This document shows positions 7,695 through 19,765 of a DNA stretch of 45,939 nt, piece by piece. Every line of letters begins with the position of its first letter. Within the stretch, counting starts at the first letter, position 1. The translations under genes and the position numbers were made by a program. The stretch is from contig JALWRH010000093.1 of assembly GCA_026994195.1 (NCBI GenBank), forward strand, positions 1 to 45,939. Direction: 5' to 3'. The notes beneath the pieces were generated by a model, which saw nothing but the letters and a program-made list of their open reading frames with translations, searched no databases and was not told the DNA's origin. Source of the stretch: Sedimenticola sp. (lineage in GTDB: Bacteria; Pseudomonadota; Gammaproteobacteria; Chromatiales; Chromatiaceae).

Positions 7695-8410
7695 GCCTGG
7701 AAGATCGCCTGGACGATCTGGAAGAAGCCTTCGAGGATTACCTGGAGGAAGATTATCCCGATTGCAAGTGGACCCGCGCCCTGGGCGAGATGACGCTCAC
7801 CGTGCCCCGGGAGCAGCTACTGCCAGTCATGGAGATCCTGCGCAGCAACAGCAACCTGAGTTTCGAACAGTGTATTGACGTATGCGGCGTGGACTACGCC
7901 GCCTACGGCCACTCGGAATGGAATGCCGAAAATGCCCCCAACACCGGCTTCAGTCGGGGCGCAGAGCGGGAGCTGGTCACGGAGTTCGAGGCCGAGAGCC
8001 GCTTTGCCGTGGTCTATCACCTCTTGTCCCTGTCGCACAATGTCCGCTTGCGGGTGAAGGTGTTCCTGGATGCGGACTATCCCGTGGTGGACTCGGTTAC
8101 CGGCATCTGGACCAGCGCCAACTGGTTTGAGCGCGAAGCCTTCGACCTGTTCGGCATCCTGTTCACCGGGCATCCGGATCTGCGCCGCATTCTCACGGAT
8201 TACGGTTTCATCGGCCATCCCTTCCGCAAGGATTTTCCCCTGGTGGGGCAGGTGGAGATGCGCTATGACGAGGACAAGGGCAGGGTGGTGTACGAACCTG
8301 TCACCATAGAACAGCGCGCCCTGGTGCCGCGGGTGGTGCGCCACGACTACCGCTACGAAGAAGGCTGCGCCGTGGTGAAAGAGGAAGAGCAGGAGCAGGC
8401 CGATGGCTGA
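7691..8410 (+). CDS. nuoC: NADH-quinone oxidoreductase subunit C
   Basis: The 239-residue hydrophilic 30-kDa-type subunit belongs to the peripheral arm. The conserved block [29 protein letters not shown] and the C-terminal [19 protein letters not shown] are present. It is a separate gene from nuoD, unlike the nuoCD fusion of enterobacteria. It overlaps nuoB by 4 bases and nuoD by 8 bases. Confidence 0.96.
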   Translation: MSLEDRLDDLEEAFEDYLEEDYPDCKWTRALGEMTLTVPREQLLPVMEILRSNSNLSFEQCIDVCGVDYAAYGHSEWNAENAPNTGFSRGAERELVTEFEAESRFAVVYHLLSLSHNVRLRVKVFLDADYPVVDSVTGIWTSANWFEREAFDLFGILFTGHPDLRRILTDYGFIGHPFRKDFPLVGQVEMRYDEDKGRVVYEPVTIEQRALVPRVVRHDYRYEEGCAVVKEEEQEQADG

Positions 8411-9656
8411 GATCCGTAACTATACCCTGAACTTCGGCCCCCAGCATCCCGCCGCCCATGGCGTGCTGCGTCTGGTGCTGGAAATGGATGGCGAGGTTAT
8501 AGAGCGTGCTGATCCCCACGTGGGGCTGTTGCACCGGGGTACGGAAAAGCTGGCCGAGCACAAGCCTTTCAATCACTCCATTCCCTACATGGACCGTCTC
8601 GATTACGTGTCCATGATGTGCAACGAGCATGGTTACGTGGGCGCTATAGAGAAACTGCTGGGTATCGAAGTGCCCGAGCGCGCCCAGTATATCCGGGTCA
8701 TGTTCGATGAGATCACTCGCATCCTCAACCATCTCATGTGGCTGGGAGCCCACGCCCTGGACGTCGGCGCCATGACCGTGTTCCTGTACGCCTTCCGTGA
8801 AAGGGAGGATCTCATGGACTGCTATGAGGCCGTATCCGGCGCGCGCATGCATGCGGCGTACTACCGGGTGGGGGGTGTCTATCGCGATCTGCCGGATCAG
8901 ATGCCGCGCTATACCAAAGATCACCTGCGCCGCGAGAAAGACGTCAAGTACCGCAACCGTGCCCGGGAAGGTTCATTGCTGGATTTCATCGAGGACTTCA
9001 CCGAGCGTTTCCCCGGTTACATCGACGAGTATGAAACTCTACTCACGGACAATCGCATCTGGAAACAGCGCCTGGTGGGCATTGGCGTGGTCACCCCCGA
9101 GCGGGCGCGCCAGCTGGGCTTCACCGGCCCCATGATCCGCGGTTCCGGCATTGCCTGGGACCTGCGCAAGAAACAGCCCTATGCCGCCTACGACAAGGTG
9201 GATTTCGATATTCCCGTGGGCAGCAACGGCGATTCCTACGACCGCTATCTGGTGCGCGTGGAGGAAATGCGCCAGTCCAACCGCATCATCAAACAGTGCG
9301 TGGACTGGCTGAAGAACAATTCCGGCCCGGTGATGGTGGGAGACCCCAAGGTGGCGCCGCCGCCGCGGGAGAAAATGAAGGATGACATGGAAGCCCTGAT
9401 CCATCATTTCAAGCTGTTCACTGAAGGCTATACGGTGCCCGAGGGCGAAGCCTACTTCGCCGTGGAAGCGCCCAAGGGCGAGTTTGGCTGCTACATCATT
9501 TCCGATGGGGCCAACAAGCCGTACCGACTGAAAATCCGCGCCCCCGGTTTCGCCCACATGGCGGCCATGGACGAAATGACCCGGGGCCATATGCTGGCAG
9601 ACGTGGTGGCCGTGATCGGCACCATGGACGTTGTTTTTGGGGAGATCGACCGCTGA
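8403..9656 (+). CDS. nuoD: NADH-quinone oxidoreductase subunit D
   Basis: The 417-residue 49-kDa-type subunit forms much of the quinone-binding cavity with NuoB. Conserved features include [21 protein letters not shown] near the N-terminus, [12 protein letters not shown], and the C-terminal block ending [13 protein letters not shown]. Length is typical. The TGATG junction shares one base with nuoE. Confidence 0.97.
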   Translation: MAEIRNYTLNFGPQHPAAHGVLRLVLEMDGEVIERADPHVGLLHRGTEKLAEHKPFNHSIPYMDRLDYVSMMCNEHGYVGAIEKLLGIEVPERAQYIRVMFDEITRILNHLMWLGAHALDVGAMTVFLYAFREREDLMDCYEAVSGARMHAAYYRVGGVYRDLPDQMPRYTKDHLRREKDVKYRNRAREGSLLDFIEDFTERFPGYIDEYETLLTDNRIWKQRLVGIGVVTPERARQLGFTGPMIRGSGIAWDLRKKQPYAAYDKVDFDIPVGSNGDSYDRYLVRVEEMRQSNRIIKQCVDWLKNNSGPVMVGDPKVAPPPREKMKDDMEALIHHFKLFTEGYTVPEGEAYFAVEAPKGEFGCYIISDGANKPYRLKIRAPGFAHMAAMDEMTRGHMLADVVAVIGTMDVVFGEIDR

Positions 9657-10201
9657 TGAGTCTTCGTTGTGAGCCATGGGCCCGTACCGACAAGCGGGAA
9701 GACAAGGAAAACCTGTTTTCTCCCGAGATACGCGCCGAGATCGACCAGTGGGTCGCCAAGTATCCTGATGAGTGGAAACAGTCCGCTGTCATGGCTGCCC
9801 TGCGCATCGTGCAGGACGATAACGGCGGCTACCTGACCGAGGAACTCATGGACAGGGTGGCAGATTACCTGGATATGCCGCGCATCGCCGTCTATGAAGT
9901 GGCCACCTTCTATTCCATGTATGAGCTCAGTGAGGTGGGCCAGCACAAGATCTGTGTGTGCACCAACGTGTCCTGCATGATCTGTGGTTCCGAGAACATC
10001 GTTGAACACCTGGAGAAACGCCTGGGTATCAAGCTGGGGGAAACCACCGAAGACGGGAAATTCACCTTGAAAGAAGTGGAATGCCTGGGGGCCTGTGGCG
10101 GTGCGCCCATGTTCCAGATCGGCAAGCAGTACTACGAAAACCTGACCCCGGAACTGGTGGATTCCATTCTCGACAGCCTGGAGCAAGACAATGGCGAATG
10201 A
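9656..10201 (+). CDS. nuoE: NADH-quinone oxidoreductase subunit E
   Basis: NuoE is the 24-kDa-type subunit carrying 2Fe-2S cluster N1a in the NADH-oxidising module. The four ligands are visible: C102 and C107 (CTNVSC) and C143 and C147 ([10 protein letters not shown]). At 181 residues the length is normal. The 3' end overlaps nuoF by 11 bases. Confidence 0.96.
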   Translation: MSLRCEPWARTDKREDKENLFSPEIRAEIDQWVAKYPDEWKQSAVMAALRIVQDDNGGYLTEELMDRVADYLDMPRIAVYEVATFYSMYELSEVGQHKICVCTNVSCMICGSENIVEHLEKRLGIKLGETTEDGKFTLKEVECLGACGGAPMFQIGKQYYENLTPELVDSILDSLEQDNGE

Positions 10202-11465
10202 AGTCTGCCTGCGCACATTGCACCTGGACCGTCCCTGGCTGCTCTCCAGCTATGAATCCGAGGGCGGCTATGAAGCCCTGCGCAAGATTCTCACGGAAAA
10301 GATTTCCCAGGAAACCATCATCGAGACGGTGAAGACCTCGGGGCTGCGCGGCCGGGGCGGGGCCGGTTTTCCCACGGGCCTGAAGTGGAGCTTCATCAAC
10401 CGCAGCGCCCCCGGCGAGAAATACATCGTGTGCAACTCGGACGAGGGCGAGCCGGGCACCTTCAAGGACCGTGACATCCTGCGCTACAACCCTCACGCCC
10501 TCATCGAAGGCATGATTATCGCCGGTTACGCCATCGGCGGCACGGCGGGCTACAACTACATCCGCGGCGAGTTCTGGGAGCCATACGAGCGCTTCGAGGC
10601 CGCCCTGCAGGAGGCCCGGGACGCGGGGCTGCTGGGAGAGAATATCCTCGGCTCCGGCTTCAGTTTCGACATTCACGCGCACCTGGGCGGGGGCGCCTAC
10701 GTCTGTGGCGAGGAAACCGCTTTGCTGGAATCCATCGAGGGCAAGAAGGGTCAGCCGCGCTTCAAGCCGCCGTTTCCGGCCATGTTCGGCCTCTACGGAC
10801 GGCCCACCATCATCAATAATACCGAATCCCTGGCCTCCATTCCGGACATCATCCGCCAGGGCGGCGAGTGGTTCCGAGACCTGGGGGTGGAGAACTCCGG
10901 CGGCTCCAAGCTGTTTTCCATCTCCGGTAATATCAACAATCCCGGGGTGTTCGAGATTCCCATGGGCACGCCTTTCTCCGAACTGCTGGAAATGGCCGGC
11001 GGCATGAAGGACGGCTATAAGCTCAAGGCAGTGATTCCCGGCGGTTCTTCCGCGCCGGTGATTCCAGGTGAGCAGATGATGGAACTGACCATGGATTATG
11101 ACAGCATCGCCAAAGCCGGTTCCATGCTGGGTTCCGGGGCGGTGATCATCATCGATGACCGGCAGTGCATGGTGAAGCTGCTGGATCGCATCTCCTATTT
11201 CTACTATGAGGAATCCTGCGGCCAGTGCACCCCCTGCCGGGAGGGCACGGGCTGGATGCACCGCGTCATACACCGCATTGAAAACGGCCAGGGCCGGCCC
11301 GAGGACATGGATCTGCTGGACGATGTCACCCAGCGTATCATGGGCCGCACCATCTGCGCCCTGGGCGATGCGGCGGCCATGCCCGTGGCGGCCTTCATCA
11401 AGCATTACCGGGAAGAATTCCAGTACCACATCGATCACAAGAAGTGCATGGTAGGGGGGCGCTAG
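10191..11465 (+). CDS. nuoF: NADH-quinone oxidoreductase subunit F (NADH and FMN binding)
   Basis: The 424-residue subunit binds NADH and FMN and carries cluster N3. The Gly-rich FMN/NADH motif [10 protein letters not shown] lies at 54-63. [13 protein letters not shown]-like sequence is present, with Gly in the second Gly-rich stretch. The cluster motif [12 protein letters not shown] has Cys at about 343, 346 and 349, with the fourth Cys near RTICALGD. It is intact and sits 4 bases before nuoG. Confidence 0.97.
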   Translation: MANEVCLRTLHLDRPWLLSSYESEGGYEALRKILTEKISQETIIETVKTSGLRGRGGAGFPTGLKWSFINRSAPGEKYIVCNSDEGEPGTFKDRDILRYNPHALIEGMIIAGYAIGGTAGYNYIRGEFWEPYERFEAALQEARDAGLLGENILGSGFSFDIHAHLGGGAYVCGEETALLESIEGKKGQPRFKPPFPAMFGLYGRPTIINNTESLASIPDIIRQGGEWFRDLGVENSGGSKLFSISGNINNPGVFEIPMGTPFSELLEMAGGMKDGYKLKAVIPGGSSAPVIPGEQMMELTMDYDSIAKAGSMLGSGAVIIIDDRQCMVKLLDRISYFYYEESCGQCTPCREGTGWMHRVIHRIENGQGRPEDMDLLDDVTQRIMGRTICALGDAAAMPVAAFIKHYREEFQYHIDHKKCMVGGR

Positions 11466-11469
11466 CAGC

Positions 11470-13773
11470 ATGTCCGATCAGCAGACCATTACCATCGAAG
11501 TCGATGGCAAGAAGCTAGAAGCCACCCCGGGGCAGATGCTCATCGAGGTGACGGACGCCGCGGGCATCACCGTGCCGCGCTTCTGTTACCACAAAAAGCT
11601 CTCCGTGGCGGCCAACTGCCGCATGTGCCTGGTGGAAGTGGAGAACGCGCCCAAGCCCCTGCCGGCCTGCGCCACTCCCGTGGCTGACGGCATGAAAGCC
11701 TGGACCTGTTCGCCCCTGGCGCGCCAGGCCCAGAAGGGCACCATGGAGTTCCTGCTCATCAACCATCCCCTGGACTGTCCCATCTGCGATCAGGGCGGGG
11801 AGTGCGAGCTGCAGGACGTGGCCATGGGCTTTGGCGGCGGCCTGTCCCGCTTCGTGGAAGGCAAACGGGCAGTGAAGAGTGAAGACATCGGTCCTCTTAT
11901 TGCCACGGACATGACCCGCTGCATTCACTGCACCCGATGTGTGCGTTTTGGTGATGAAATCGCCGGGGTGCGGGAAATGGGCGCCACGGGGCGGGGCGAA
12001 CACATGAAGATCGGCGTCTATGTGGAACATGCCGTGGCTTCCGAACTGTCCGGCAATATCATCGACCTCTGTCCCGTGGGAGCCCTGACCTCCAAGCCTT
12101 TCCGCTACCAGGCCCGCGCCTGGGAGCTGACCACCCATGACAGTATCGCCGCCCATGACGGCGTGGGTTCCAACATCCATGTCCACGTGCGCAATCATCA
12201 GGTGATGCGCGTGGTGCCGAAGGACAATGAAGCGGTGAACGAAACCTGGTTGTCCGACCGGGATCGTTTCAGTTACCAGGCCCTGTACAGCGAAGACCGT
12301 CTGGAAAAACCCCTGATGCGCAAGAATGGCGGGCTGGCGCCTGTTGAATGGCAGGAAGCCTTGCTGGAGGCAGCCACGGTTCTTAAGGGCGCCGATGCAG
12401 ATCGTCTGGGCGCCCTGGCATCTCCCAGCGCCACTTTGGAAGAGCTGCACCTGCTGCGCCGCCTTCTCGCAGGCCTGGGCTCGAACAACATGGATACCCG
12501 TTTGGGGCAGGGTGACTTCCGCAGCGCGGATCCTGCGGTTCCCTGGCTGGGTCAGAAATTCGCAGAGGTGGAGAACAATCAGGCGGTGCTTCTGATTGGT
12601 TCCTGGCTGCGCAAGGATCAACCCCTCCTGAATCACCGGGTGCGTAAGGCAGCCCTGGCGGGGGGCAAGGTCATGGCCATCAACCCCCTGGACTATGACT
12701 TCAATTTCACCCTGGACAGCAAGGTGGTATGCGCGCCTTCCGCCATGGCGCAAGCTCTTGCCGGCGTGGCGGCCGCCCTGGGTGCAGACACCTGTGGCCT
12801 GCCGGCGGAGGCGGTCAGCCAGCAGAAGGCCATGGCCGCCAACCTGAAAAATGCGGAGCAGGGCCTGGTACTTTTGGGCAGTGTTGCCCAATCCCATCCT
12901 GATTTCTGCCTGTTGCGCCGCCTGGCGGCCAACATTGCCGAAGCGGCGGGCGTGAGCCTTGGTTTCGTGGGCGATGGCGCCAACAGCACCGGTGCCGCCA
13001 TGCTGGCGGCAAGGGCGGAAACCGGGCTTTCTGTAGAAGGCATGTTGGAACAGGGCCTGGATGCCTGCCTTCTGCTCAATGTGGAACCCGAGTATGACAG
13101 CGCCCATCCCCAGGCCATGAATGCGCTGTTGGGAAAGGCGAAAGTCGTTGCCCTGGTCACGCATCTCAGCCCCTGGCTGGAAGCACAGGCAGACATCGTC
13201 CTGCCCATTGCTGCGTTTCTGGAAACCGCCGGCAGCCTGGTCAATATCCAGGGGGATATCCAGTCCTTCAATGGTACGGCCCGTCCTGTGGGCGAAGCGC
13301 GTCCGGCCTGGAAAGTATTGCGGGTGCTGGGCAACCTGGCGGATATCGAGGGTTTCGATTACGAGAGCGTGACGGATGTGCTGGATGAGGTGATGAAGGT
13401 CCTTACTGACGTGCATCCCGACAACCAGATGCCCCAGGCGGATGCACCTGAAGCCCGGTTGGCGGACAGCGATCTGCAGCGCATCGGCGGCACTCCTCTT
13501 TATCACACAGACATGCTGGTGCGGCGGGCTCAGGCGCTGCAGCACACGCCGGATGCCTGGAAGGCCTGTCTGTTGGTGAATCCTGAGCTGGCCCAGGCAC
13601 TGGGTCTGGAGGACGGCGACTCCGTGGTGCTCCGCCAGGATTCGGGGGAATTGACCCTGCCCCTGGGAGTGGATGAACGGGTGCCCGGCAACTGCGTGTG
13701 GATGCCCACCGGGGTGCCTGGCAGCGAGCTGCTGGGCAAAGGCTTCGGCGCGGTTTCACTGGAGAAGGCGTGA
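11470..13773 (+). CDS. nuoG: NADH-quinone oxidoreductase subunit G
   Basis: The 767-residue subunit carries several Fe-S clusters of the electron wire. Visible ligands are C39, C50, C53 and C67 for the 2Fe-2S cluster; H99, C103, C106 and C112 ([14 protein letters not shown]); and CIHCTRC plus the later DLCPVGAL Cys. The remainder is a molybdopterin-oxidoreductase-like domain without a recognisable active site, as usual for NuoG. The TGATG junction shares one base with nuoH. Confidence 0.96.
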   Translation: MSDQQTITIEVDGKKLEATPGQMLIEVTDAAGITVPRFCYHKKLSVAANCRMCLVEVENAPKPLPACATPVADGMKAWTCSPLARQAQKGTMEFLLINHPLDCPICDQGGECELQDVAMGFGGGLSRFVEGKRAVKSEDIGPLIATDMTRCIHCTRCVRFGDEIAGVREMGATGRGEHMKIGVYVEHAVASELSGNIIDLCPVGALTSKPFRYQARAWELTTHDSIAAHDGVGSNIHVHVRNHQVMRVVPKDNEAVNETWLSDRDRFSYQALYSEDRLEKPLMRKNGGLAPVEWQEALLEAATVLKGADADRLGALASPSATLEELHLLRRLLAGLGSNNMDTRLGQGDFRSADPAVPWLGQKFAEVENNQAVLLIGSWLRKDQPLLNHRVRKAALAGGKVMAINPLDYDFNFTLDSKVVCAPSAMAQALAGVAAALGADTCGLPAEAVSQQKAMAANLKNAEQGLVLLGSVAQSHPDFCLLRRLAANIAEAAGVSLGFVGDGANSTGAAMLAARAETGLSVEGMLEQGLDACLLLNVEPEYDSAHPQAMNALLGKAKVVALVTHLSPWLEAQADIVLPIAAFLETAGSLVNIQGDIQSFNGTARPVGEARPAWKVLRVLGNLADIEGFDYESVTDVLDEVMKVLTDVHPDNQMPQADAPEARLADSDLQRIGGTPLYHTDMLVRRAQALQHTPDAWKACLLVNPELAQALGLEDGDSVVLRQDSGELTLPLGVDERVPGNCVWMPTGVPGSELLGKGFGAVSLEKA

Positions 13774-14813
13774 TGGATTTTCTCATTGGAATCTATGAAT
13801 GGCTGCCGGTCTGGATCCAGAGCATTCTGAGGATCGTGGTCATCATGGCCCCCCTGATGGTGCTGGTGGCCTACTACACGTATGCCGAACGTAAGATCAT
13901 CGGTTACATGCAAATACGCCTGGGACCTAACCGGGTAGGGCCGAAAGGCTGGCTGCAGCCCATTGCCGATGCTTTCAAACTGATGTTCAAGGAAATCGTC
14001 CTGCCCACTCACGCGGACAAGACCCTGTTCCTCATCGCGCCCCTGCTGAGCATCGGTCCGGCTCTGGCGGCCTGGGCGGTATTCCCCTTTGACACGGGCC
14101 TGGTGCTGTCCAATATCAACGCGGGCTTGCTCTATCTGCTGGCCATGACCTCCATCGGCGTGTATGGCGTGATCATCGCCGGCTGGGCCTCCAACTCCAA
14201 ATACGCCTTCCTGGGCGCCATACGTTCCGCGGCTCAGATCGTCTCCTACGAAATCGCCATGGGCTTTGCCCTGGTGGGGGTACTGGTGGCGGCGGGCAGC
14301 CTGAATCTGGGGCAGATCGTGGAAGGTCAGTCCGGCGGCTTCTGGCATTGGTATTGGCTGCCTCTATTGCCCTTGTTCGTGATCTATTTCATTTCCGGCG
14401 TGGCCGAGACCAACCGTTCGCCTTTCGATGTGGCGGAAGGGGAGTCCGAGATCGTGGCGGGATTCCACGTGGATTATTCCGGCATGGCCTTCGCCGTGTT
14501 CTTCCTTGCGGAATACGCCAACATGATCCTCATCTCCGCTCTCACGGCGCTGATGTTCCTGGGGGGCTGGCTGTCACCCTTCCAGGGAACCTTCATGGAG
14601 TCCTGGTTCGCCTGGGTGCCGGGCATCGTCTGGCTGGTGGCCAAAACCTTTGTCTTCATGTTCCTGTTCCTGTGGTTCAGGGCCACTTTCCCCCGCTACC
14701 GCTATGACCAGATCATGCGCCTGGGCTGGAAGGTGTTCATTCCTATCACCATTGTCTGGATCATCGTGGCGGGCGCCATGCAGGTCTATGACATCGGTCC
14801 CTGGTACCAGTGA
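13773..14813 (+). CDS. nuoH: NADH-quinone oxidoreductase subunit H
   Basis: NuoH/ND1 links the membrane arm to the quinone site. The 346-residue protein is polytopic and contains conserved [19 protein letters not shown]-like sequence and the acidic loop [17 protein letters not shown] start at the ATG at 13773 ([12 protein letters not shown]), which overlaps the nuoG stop by one base. The open frame upstream is inside nuoG in another frame. Confidence 0.97.
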   Translation: MDFLIGIYEWLPVWIQSILRIVVIMAPLMVLVAYYTYAERKIIGYMQIRLGPNRVGPKGWLQPIADAFKLMFKEIVLPTHADKTLFLIAPLLSIGPALAAWAVFPFDTGLVLSNINAGLLYLLAMTSIGVYGVIIAGWASNSKYAFLGAIRSAAQIVSYEIAMGFALVGVLVAAGSLNLGQIVEGQSGGFWHWYWLPLLPLFVIYFISGVAETNRSPFDVAEGESEIVAGFHVDYSGMAFAVFFLAEYANMILISALTALMFLGGWLSPFQGTFMESWFAWVPGIVWLVAKTFVFMFLFLWFRATFPRYRYDQIMRLGWKVFIPITIVWIIVAGAMQVYDIGPWYQ

Positions 14814-14827
14814 GGAGGAGCTGAAAC

Positions 14828-15328
14828 ATGAAAACCGTGATTCACTACATCCGCTCCCTGTTCCTGCTGGAACTGTTCAAGGGCATGAGCGTCACCGGAC
14901 GTTATCTGTTCCGCAAGAAGTTCACCCTGAACTATCCCGAGGAGAAGGCGCCTGTGTCGCCGCGCTTCCGCGGCCTGCATGCCCAGCGCCGCTATCCCAA
15001 TGGCGAAGAACGCTGCATCGCCTGCAAACTGTGTGAAGCCGTATGTCCGGCTAATGCCATCACCATCGAGGCGGCGCCCCGGGAGGACGGTTCGCGGCGC
15101 ACCACGCGCTACGATATCGATTTGTTCAAGTGCATCTTCTGCGGTTTCTGCGAGGAATCCTGTCCCGTGGACGCCATCGTGGAGACGCGTTTGTACGAGT
15201 ACCACTTCGAAGATACGGACAAGGCGGCGGGCAATTACATCATGACCAAGGAGAAACTCCTGGCCATGGGCGACAAGTACGAGGCGCAGCTGGCCGAAGA
15301 CCGTGCGGCCCAGGCGAAATACCGGTGA
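14828..15328 (+). CDS. nuoI: NADH-quinone oxidoreductase subunit I
   Basis: The 166-residue ferredoxin-like subunit carries clusters N6a and N6b. The two motifs are complete: [12 protein letters not shown] (C63, C66, C69, C73) and [12 protein letters not shown] (C102, C105, C108, C112). A GAGGAG motif just before the ATG supports the start. Confidence 0.97.
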   Translation: MKTVIHYIRSLFLLELFKGMSVTGRYLFRKKFTLNYPEEKAPVSPRFRGLHAQRRYPNGEERCIACKLCEAVCPANAITIEAAPREDGSRRTTRYDIDLFKCIFCGFCEESCPVDAIVETRLYEYHFEDTDKAAGNYIMTKEKLLAMGDKYEAQLAEDRAAQAKYR

Positions 15329-15335
15329 CAGAGAC

Positions 15336-15941
15336 ATGAGCTTCGAGAAATTCCTGTTCTACATGTTTGCCATCATCCTGCTGGGTGCGGCGGTGATGGT
15401 GGTGACCCGGCGCAACCCGGTGCATTCGGCTCTGTTTCTGGTGCTGGTATTCTTCAACATGGCGGGCATCTGGATTCTTGCCGAGGCGGAGTTCCTGGCC
15501 ATCGCCCTGGTGCTGGTGTATGTGGGCGCGGTGATGGTGCTGTTCCTGTTCGTGATCATGATGCTGGATATCGATCTGGCCACGGTGCGCGCCGGTTTCG
15601 TGCGGCATCTTCCCCTTGGCGTCCTGGTGGGCGCTGTGATGTTCCTGGAAATGGCTCTGGTGCTGGGCCCCAAGCATTTCGGCTTGGCCAGGTATGCGGC
15701 GCCGGAAGCCGCGCCCGCGGATTACAACAATACGGCTGAACTGGGCCTGTCCCTGTTCACCCAGCATTTGTATGCCCTGGAGATTGCGGCGGTGATTCTG
15801 CTGGTGGCCATGATTGCCGCCATCAGCCTGACCCTGCGCAAGCGTCCCCAGACCAAACGCCAGAACATCACTGAGCAGCACATGGTGAAGAAGAAGGATC
15901 GCCTGAAGATCGTCAAGATGGCGGCGGAGGATAAACGCTGA
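15336..15941 (+). CDS. nuoJ: NADH-quinone oxidoreductase subunit J
   Basis: The 201-residue membrane subunit (ND6 type) has about five helices and the conserved [19 protein letters not shown] region. I start at the ATG at 15336 ([11 protein letters not shown]), 7 bases after nuoI; an in-frame ATG at 15303 lies inside nuoI and adds a hydrophilic stretch. The last 30 residues are strongly basic. The TGATG junction shares one base with nuoK. Confidence 0.95.
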   Translation: MSFEKFLFYMFAIILLGAAVMVVTRRNPVHSALFLVLVFFNMAGIWILAEAEFLAIALVLVYVGAVMVLFLFVIMMLDIDLATVRAGFVRHLPLGVLVGAVMFLEMALVLGPKHFGLARYAAPEAAPADYNNTAELGLSLFTQHLYALEIAAVILLVAMIAAISLTLRKRPQTKRQNITEQHMVKKKDRLKIVKMAAEDKR

Positions 15942-16246
15942 TGATTTCCCTGTCTGAATATCTGCTTCTCGGCGCCCTGCTGTTCGTCATCAGCGTGGCG
16001 GGGATTTTCATCAACCGCAAGAATCTCATCGTGCTGCTCATGTGCATCGAACTGATGCTGCTGGCGGTGAACATCAACTTCGTGGCCTTCTCCCATTTCC
16101 TGGGCGATGTGACGGGGCAGGTGTTCGTGTTCTTCATTCTCACCGTAGCGGCGGCGGAGGCGGCTATTGGCCTGGCCATTCTTATCGTCCTGTTCCGTAA
16201 TCGCAGAACCATCGATGTCGAAGACCTCGACAGCCTGAAGGGGTAG
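15941..16246 (+). CDS. nuoK: NADH-quinone oxidoreductase subunit K
   Basis: The 101-residue, three-helix MrpC-like subunit contains the conserved membrane Glu residues in [17 protein letters not shown] and in [14 protein letters not shown], which take part in proton translocation. Length is exactly that of the family. It is 4 bases before nuoL. Confidence 0.97.
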   Translation: MISLSEYLLLGALLFVISVAGIFINRKNLIVLLMCIELMLLAVNINFVAFSHFLGDVTGQVFVFFILTVAAAEAAIGLAILIVLFRNRRTIDVEDLDSLKG

Positions 16247-16250
16247 CGCC

Positions 16251-18218
16251 ATGCCTGATATCGATATGAAAACCCTGTATCTGGCCCTGGTGCTGGCGCC
16301 CCTGGCAGGCTCCATCGTGGCTGGCCTGTTCCGCAACCAGATCGGCAAAGCCGGGGCGCACTGGGCGGCGATTCTGGGTGTAGGCCTCTCTTTCGTTCTG
16401 TCCGCTTATGTGTTCTGGCTGCATGCCTTCCAGGGCGCGCCGGAGTTCAACGAGAACATCTATACCTGGATGGTGGTGGATGGCCTGCAACTGCACGTGG
16501 GTTTCCTGGTGGACAATCTCACTGCCATGATGATTGTTGTGGTGACTTTCGTCTCCCTCATGGTGCATATCTACACCATCGGCTACATGGCCCATGAAGA
16601 AGGCTATCAGCGTTTCTTCAGCTATATCGCTCTGTTCACTTTCTCCATGCTCATGCTGGTCATGGCGAACAACTTCCTGCAGCTGTTCTTCGGCTGGGAG
16701 GCGGTGGGGCTGGTGTCTTACCTGCTCATCGGTTTCTACTTCAAGAAGGAGTCGGCCATCTTCGCCAACATGAAGGCCTTCCTGGTGAACCGGGTAGGGG
16801 ACTTCGGCTTCATCCTGGGCATCGCCGCCGTGGCCATGTACTTCGGAAGCCTGGATTATGCCCAGGTGTTTGATGCCGCGCCGGGCAAGGCGGGTGAAAC
16901 CGTGAACATCCTGGGAGGCAGCCAGTGGTCCCTGATGACCGTGATCTGCATCCTGTTGTTCATCGGCGCCATGGGCAAGTCTGCGCAAATGCCTCTGCAT
17001 GTGTGGCTGCCGGATTCCATGGAAGGCCCCACGCCTATTTCCGCTCTGATCCACGCCGCCACCATGGTCACCGCGGGTATCTTCATGGTGGCGCGCATGT
17101 CACCTCTGTATGAGCTGTCCGAGACAGCCTTGAGTTTTGTGCTGGTCATTGGCGCCACTACGGCTTTCTTCATGGGTGTGATCGGTATCGTGCAAAATGA
17201 CATCAAGCGGGTCATCGCCTATTCCACCCTGTCCCAGCTGGGTTACATGGTGGCGGCCCTGGGGGCTTCCGCTTATGCAGCAGGCCTGTTCCATCTCATG
17301 ACACACGCCTTCTTCAAGGCCCTGCTGTTCCTGGCGGCGGGTTCCGTGATCATCGGCATGCACCATGATCAGGATATCCGCAATATGGGCGGCGTGCGCA
17401 AGTACATGAAGATCACCTGGATCACCTTCCTGTTGGGCACCCTGGCGCTCATCGGGTTCCCGGGCTTTTCTGGCTTCTTCTCCAAAGACGCCATCATCGA
17501 AGCGGTGGGGGAAGCCCAGATCGCCGGTTCCGGCTATGCCCACTGGCTGTTGGTGGCGGGCGTATTCGTCACAGCCCTGTATTCCTTCCGCCTGTATTTC
17601 ATCGTTTTTCATGGCAAGGGGCCTCGCGATGAACACGCAAAAGAACACATCAAGGAGTCGCCTGCTGTTGTCACCGTACCTCTGATGCTGTTGGCGATTC
17701 CCTCGGTCATCATCGGCTGGATGGCCATCGAACCCATGCTGTTCGGTGATTATTTCAAGGGTGTGCTGCATGTGGCCTCTGCTCACGATACGCTGGGTGA
17801 GCTCGGCGAGCACTATCACAATCAGATGGGATTCATTTCCCACGGAGTGATGGCGCTACCGTTCTGGCTGGCCATGGGCGGCTTGGCAGTGGCTTTCTAT
17901 GTGTACATGCTCAAGCCGGAAATAGCCCGCAACCTAGCGATTCGTTTCGACTGGCTGTACGGCCTGCTGGTGCGCAAGTACGGCTTCGACGAGTTCTTCC
18001 AGGCGGTGTTCGCCAAAGGCAGCCTGCTGCTGGGCAAGGGGTTGTGGGTCGTTGGAGACCGCACGCTCATCGATGGTATTGCCGTGAACGGTTCGGCGCG
18101 CTCCGTGGGTGTGCTGGCCCAGACCCTGCGCTGGTTGCAGAGCGGTTACCTGTATCACTATGCCATTGCCATGATCCTGGGCCTGTTGGGCCTGGTGTAC
18201 TGGTTCGTGATTCGTTGA
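16251..18218 (+). CDS. nuoL: NADH-quinone oxidoreductase subunit L (proton pump)
   Basis: The 655-residue antiporter-like subunit ends in the long lateral helix that braces the membrane arm. Conserved motifs are FFGWEAVGLVSYLLIGFYF (key Glu), GKSAQMPLHVWLPDSMEGPTP (key Lys and His) and HLMTHAFFKALLFLAAGS. AAGGGG lies just upstream of the ATG. It is intact and of normal length. Confidence 0.97.
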   Translation: MPDIDMKTLYLALVLAPLAGSIVAGLFRNQIGKAGAHWAAILGVGLSFVLSAYVFWLHAFQGAPEFNENIYTWMVVDGLQLHVGFLVDNLTAMMIVVVTFVSLMVHIYTIGYMAHEEGYQRFFSYIALFTFSMLMLVMANNFLQLFFGWEAVGLVSYLLIGFYFKKESAIFANMKAFLVNRVGDFGFILGIAAVAMYFGSLDYAQVFDAAPGKAGETVNILGGSQWSLMTVICILLFIGAMGKSAQMPLHVWLPDSMEGPTPISALIHAATMVTAGIFMVARMSPLYELSETALSFVLVIGATTAFFMGVIGIVQNDIKRVIAYSTLSQLGYMVAALGASAYAAGLFHLMTHAFFKALLFLAAGSVIIGMHHDQDIRNMGGVRKYMKITWITFLLGTLALIGFPGFSGFFSKDAIIEAVGEAQIAGSGYAHWLLVAGVFVTALYSFRLYFIVFHGKGPRDEHAKEHIKESPAVVTVPLMLLAIPSVIIGWMAIEPMLFGDYFKGVLHVASAHDTLGELGEHYHNQMGFISHGVMALPFWLAMGGLAVAFYVYMLKPEIARNLAIRFDWLYGLLVRKYGFDEFFQAVFAKGSLLLGKGLWVVGDRTLIDGIAVNGSARSVGVLAQTLRWLQSGYLYHYAIAMILGLLGLVYWFVIR

Positions 18219-18238
18219 TAAGGATTGGATAAAAGATA

Positions 18239-19753
18239 ATGACTGCAGATTGGCCAATTTTGAGTGTGATTATCTGGTTGCCTGTCCTGGGTGGCCTGCT
18301 GGTCCTGTTCAGCGGAGACAAGGCGCCCAATACCAGCCGCTGGCTGGCCCTGGCGGTGGCGGTGCTGACTTTCCTGCTCAGCATTCCTTTGTGGACAGGG
18401 TTTGATGCTTCCACTGCCGCCATGCAGTACCAGGAAAACCTTCCCTGGATCGAGTCTTTCAACGTGAACTATCACCTGGGCGTGGACGGTATATCCATGC
18501 CGTTGATCCTGCTCACTACTTTCATCACCATCCTGGTGGTCATCGCCGGCTGGCAGGTGATCCAGTACAAGCCCTCCCAGTACATGGCGGCTTTCCTTAT
18601 CATGGAAGGGGTCATGGTGGGGGTATTCTCGGCTCTGGACGCTATGCTGTTCTATGTGTTCTGGGAGGCCATGCTCATCCCCATGTTCCTCATCATCGGC
18701 ATCTGGGGCGGGCCGAACCGGGTGTACGCCACCATCAAGTTCTTTCTTTATACTTTCCTCGGTTCGGTGTTCATGCTGGTGGCCCTGGTGTACATGTACT
18801 TCCAGTCGGGCAGTATGGAGATCCTGGGCTTCCATAACCTGAAGCTGGGCCTGACGGAACAGATCCTCATCTTCCTGGCCTTCCTCGCGGCCTTTGCCGT
18901 GAAGGTGCCCATGTGGCCGGTGCACACCTGGCTGCCGGATGCCCATGTGGAAGCCCCCACCGGCGGTTCCGTGATCTTGGCGGCCATCATGCTCAAGATC
19001 GGCGGTTATGGCTTCCTGCGTTTCAGCCTGCCCATTACGCCGGATGCCAGTCATCACCTGGACTGGCTGATCATCGCCATGTCTCTCATTGCCGTGGTGT
19101 ACATCGGCTTCGTAGCCCTGGCGCAGAAGGACATGAAGAAGCTCATTGCCTATTCGTCCATTGCCCATATGGGCTTCGTCACTCTGGGTTTCTTCATTGT
19201 GTTCATGATTGCCGCCAATCCTGAAGTGCAAAGCGGCGGTATCCTGGGCGTACAGGGCGGCATGGTGCAGATGGTGTCCCATGGCTTTATCTCTGCTGCC
19301 ATGTTCCTGTGCGTGGGTGTGCTCTACGACCGCATGCACAGCCGCGAGATTGCCGACTATGGCGGCGTGGTGAACACCATGCCCTGGTTCGCGGCCTTCA
19401 TGGTGTTTTTCGCCATGGCCAATGCCGGTTTGCCCGGCACCTCCGGGTTCGTGGGGGAATTCATGGTCATCCTGGCCAGCTTCCGGGCAGATTTCTGGTT
19501 TGCTTTCCTGGCTGCCACCACCCTTATCATTGGGGCGGCCTATACCCTGTGGATGGTGAAACGGGTCATTTTTGGCGATGTGGCCAATGACCGCGTAGCG
19601 GCGCTACAGGATGTGAACAAGCGGGAAGTGCTGGTGCTGGGCTCCCTGACGCTGGCCGTTCTCGCCCTGGGCCTGTGGCCCGAGCCTCTGGTGAAAGTCA
19701 TGGACGCCTCTATCACCAACCTGGTCAATCATATTGCCGTATCCAAACTCTAA
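18239..19753 (+). CDS. nuoM: NADH-quinone oxidoreductase subunit M (proton pump)
   Basis: The 504-residue antiporter-like subunit shows FYVFWEAMLIPMFLIIGIWGG (key Glu) and AFAVKVPMWPVHTWLPDAHVEAPT (key Lys), plus AQKDMKKLIAYSSIAHMGFV. It is a homologue of NuoL and NuoN and one of the three proton channels. It lies 20 bases after nuoL. Confidence 0.97.
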   Translation: MTADWPILSVIIWLPVLGGLLVLFSGDKAPNTSRWLALAVAVLTFLLSIPLWTGFDASTAAMQYQENLPWIESFNVNYHLGVDGISMPLILLTTFITILVVIAGWQVIQYKPSQYMAAFLIMEGVMVGVFSALDAMLFYVFWEAMLIPMFLIIGIWGGPNRVYATIKFFLYTFLGSVFMLVALVYMYFQSGSMEILGFHNLKLGLTEQILIFLAFLAAFAVKVPMWPVHTWLPDAHVEAPTGGSVILAAIMLKIGGYGFLRFSLPITPDASHHLDWLIIAMSLIAVVYIGFVALAQKDMKKLIAYSSIAHMGFVTLGFFIVFMIAANPEVQSGGILGVQGGMVQMVSHGFISAAMFLCVGVLYDRMHSREIADYGGVVNTMPWFAAFMVFFAMANAGLPGTSGFVGEFMVILASFRADFWFAFLAATTLIIGAAYTLWMVKRVIFGDVANDRVAALQDVNKREVLVLGSLTLAVLALGLWPEPLVKVMDASITNLVNHIAVSKL

Positions 19754-19765
19754 GGTCCCCAGCTG

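Noticed and set aside
11515-13545. 676-residue open frame on the minus strand opposite nuoG.
   Set aside because: It is a shadow of GC-rich codons in nuoG, with His/Gln/Arg-rich sequence, no domain and no ribosome binding site.
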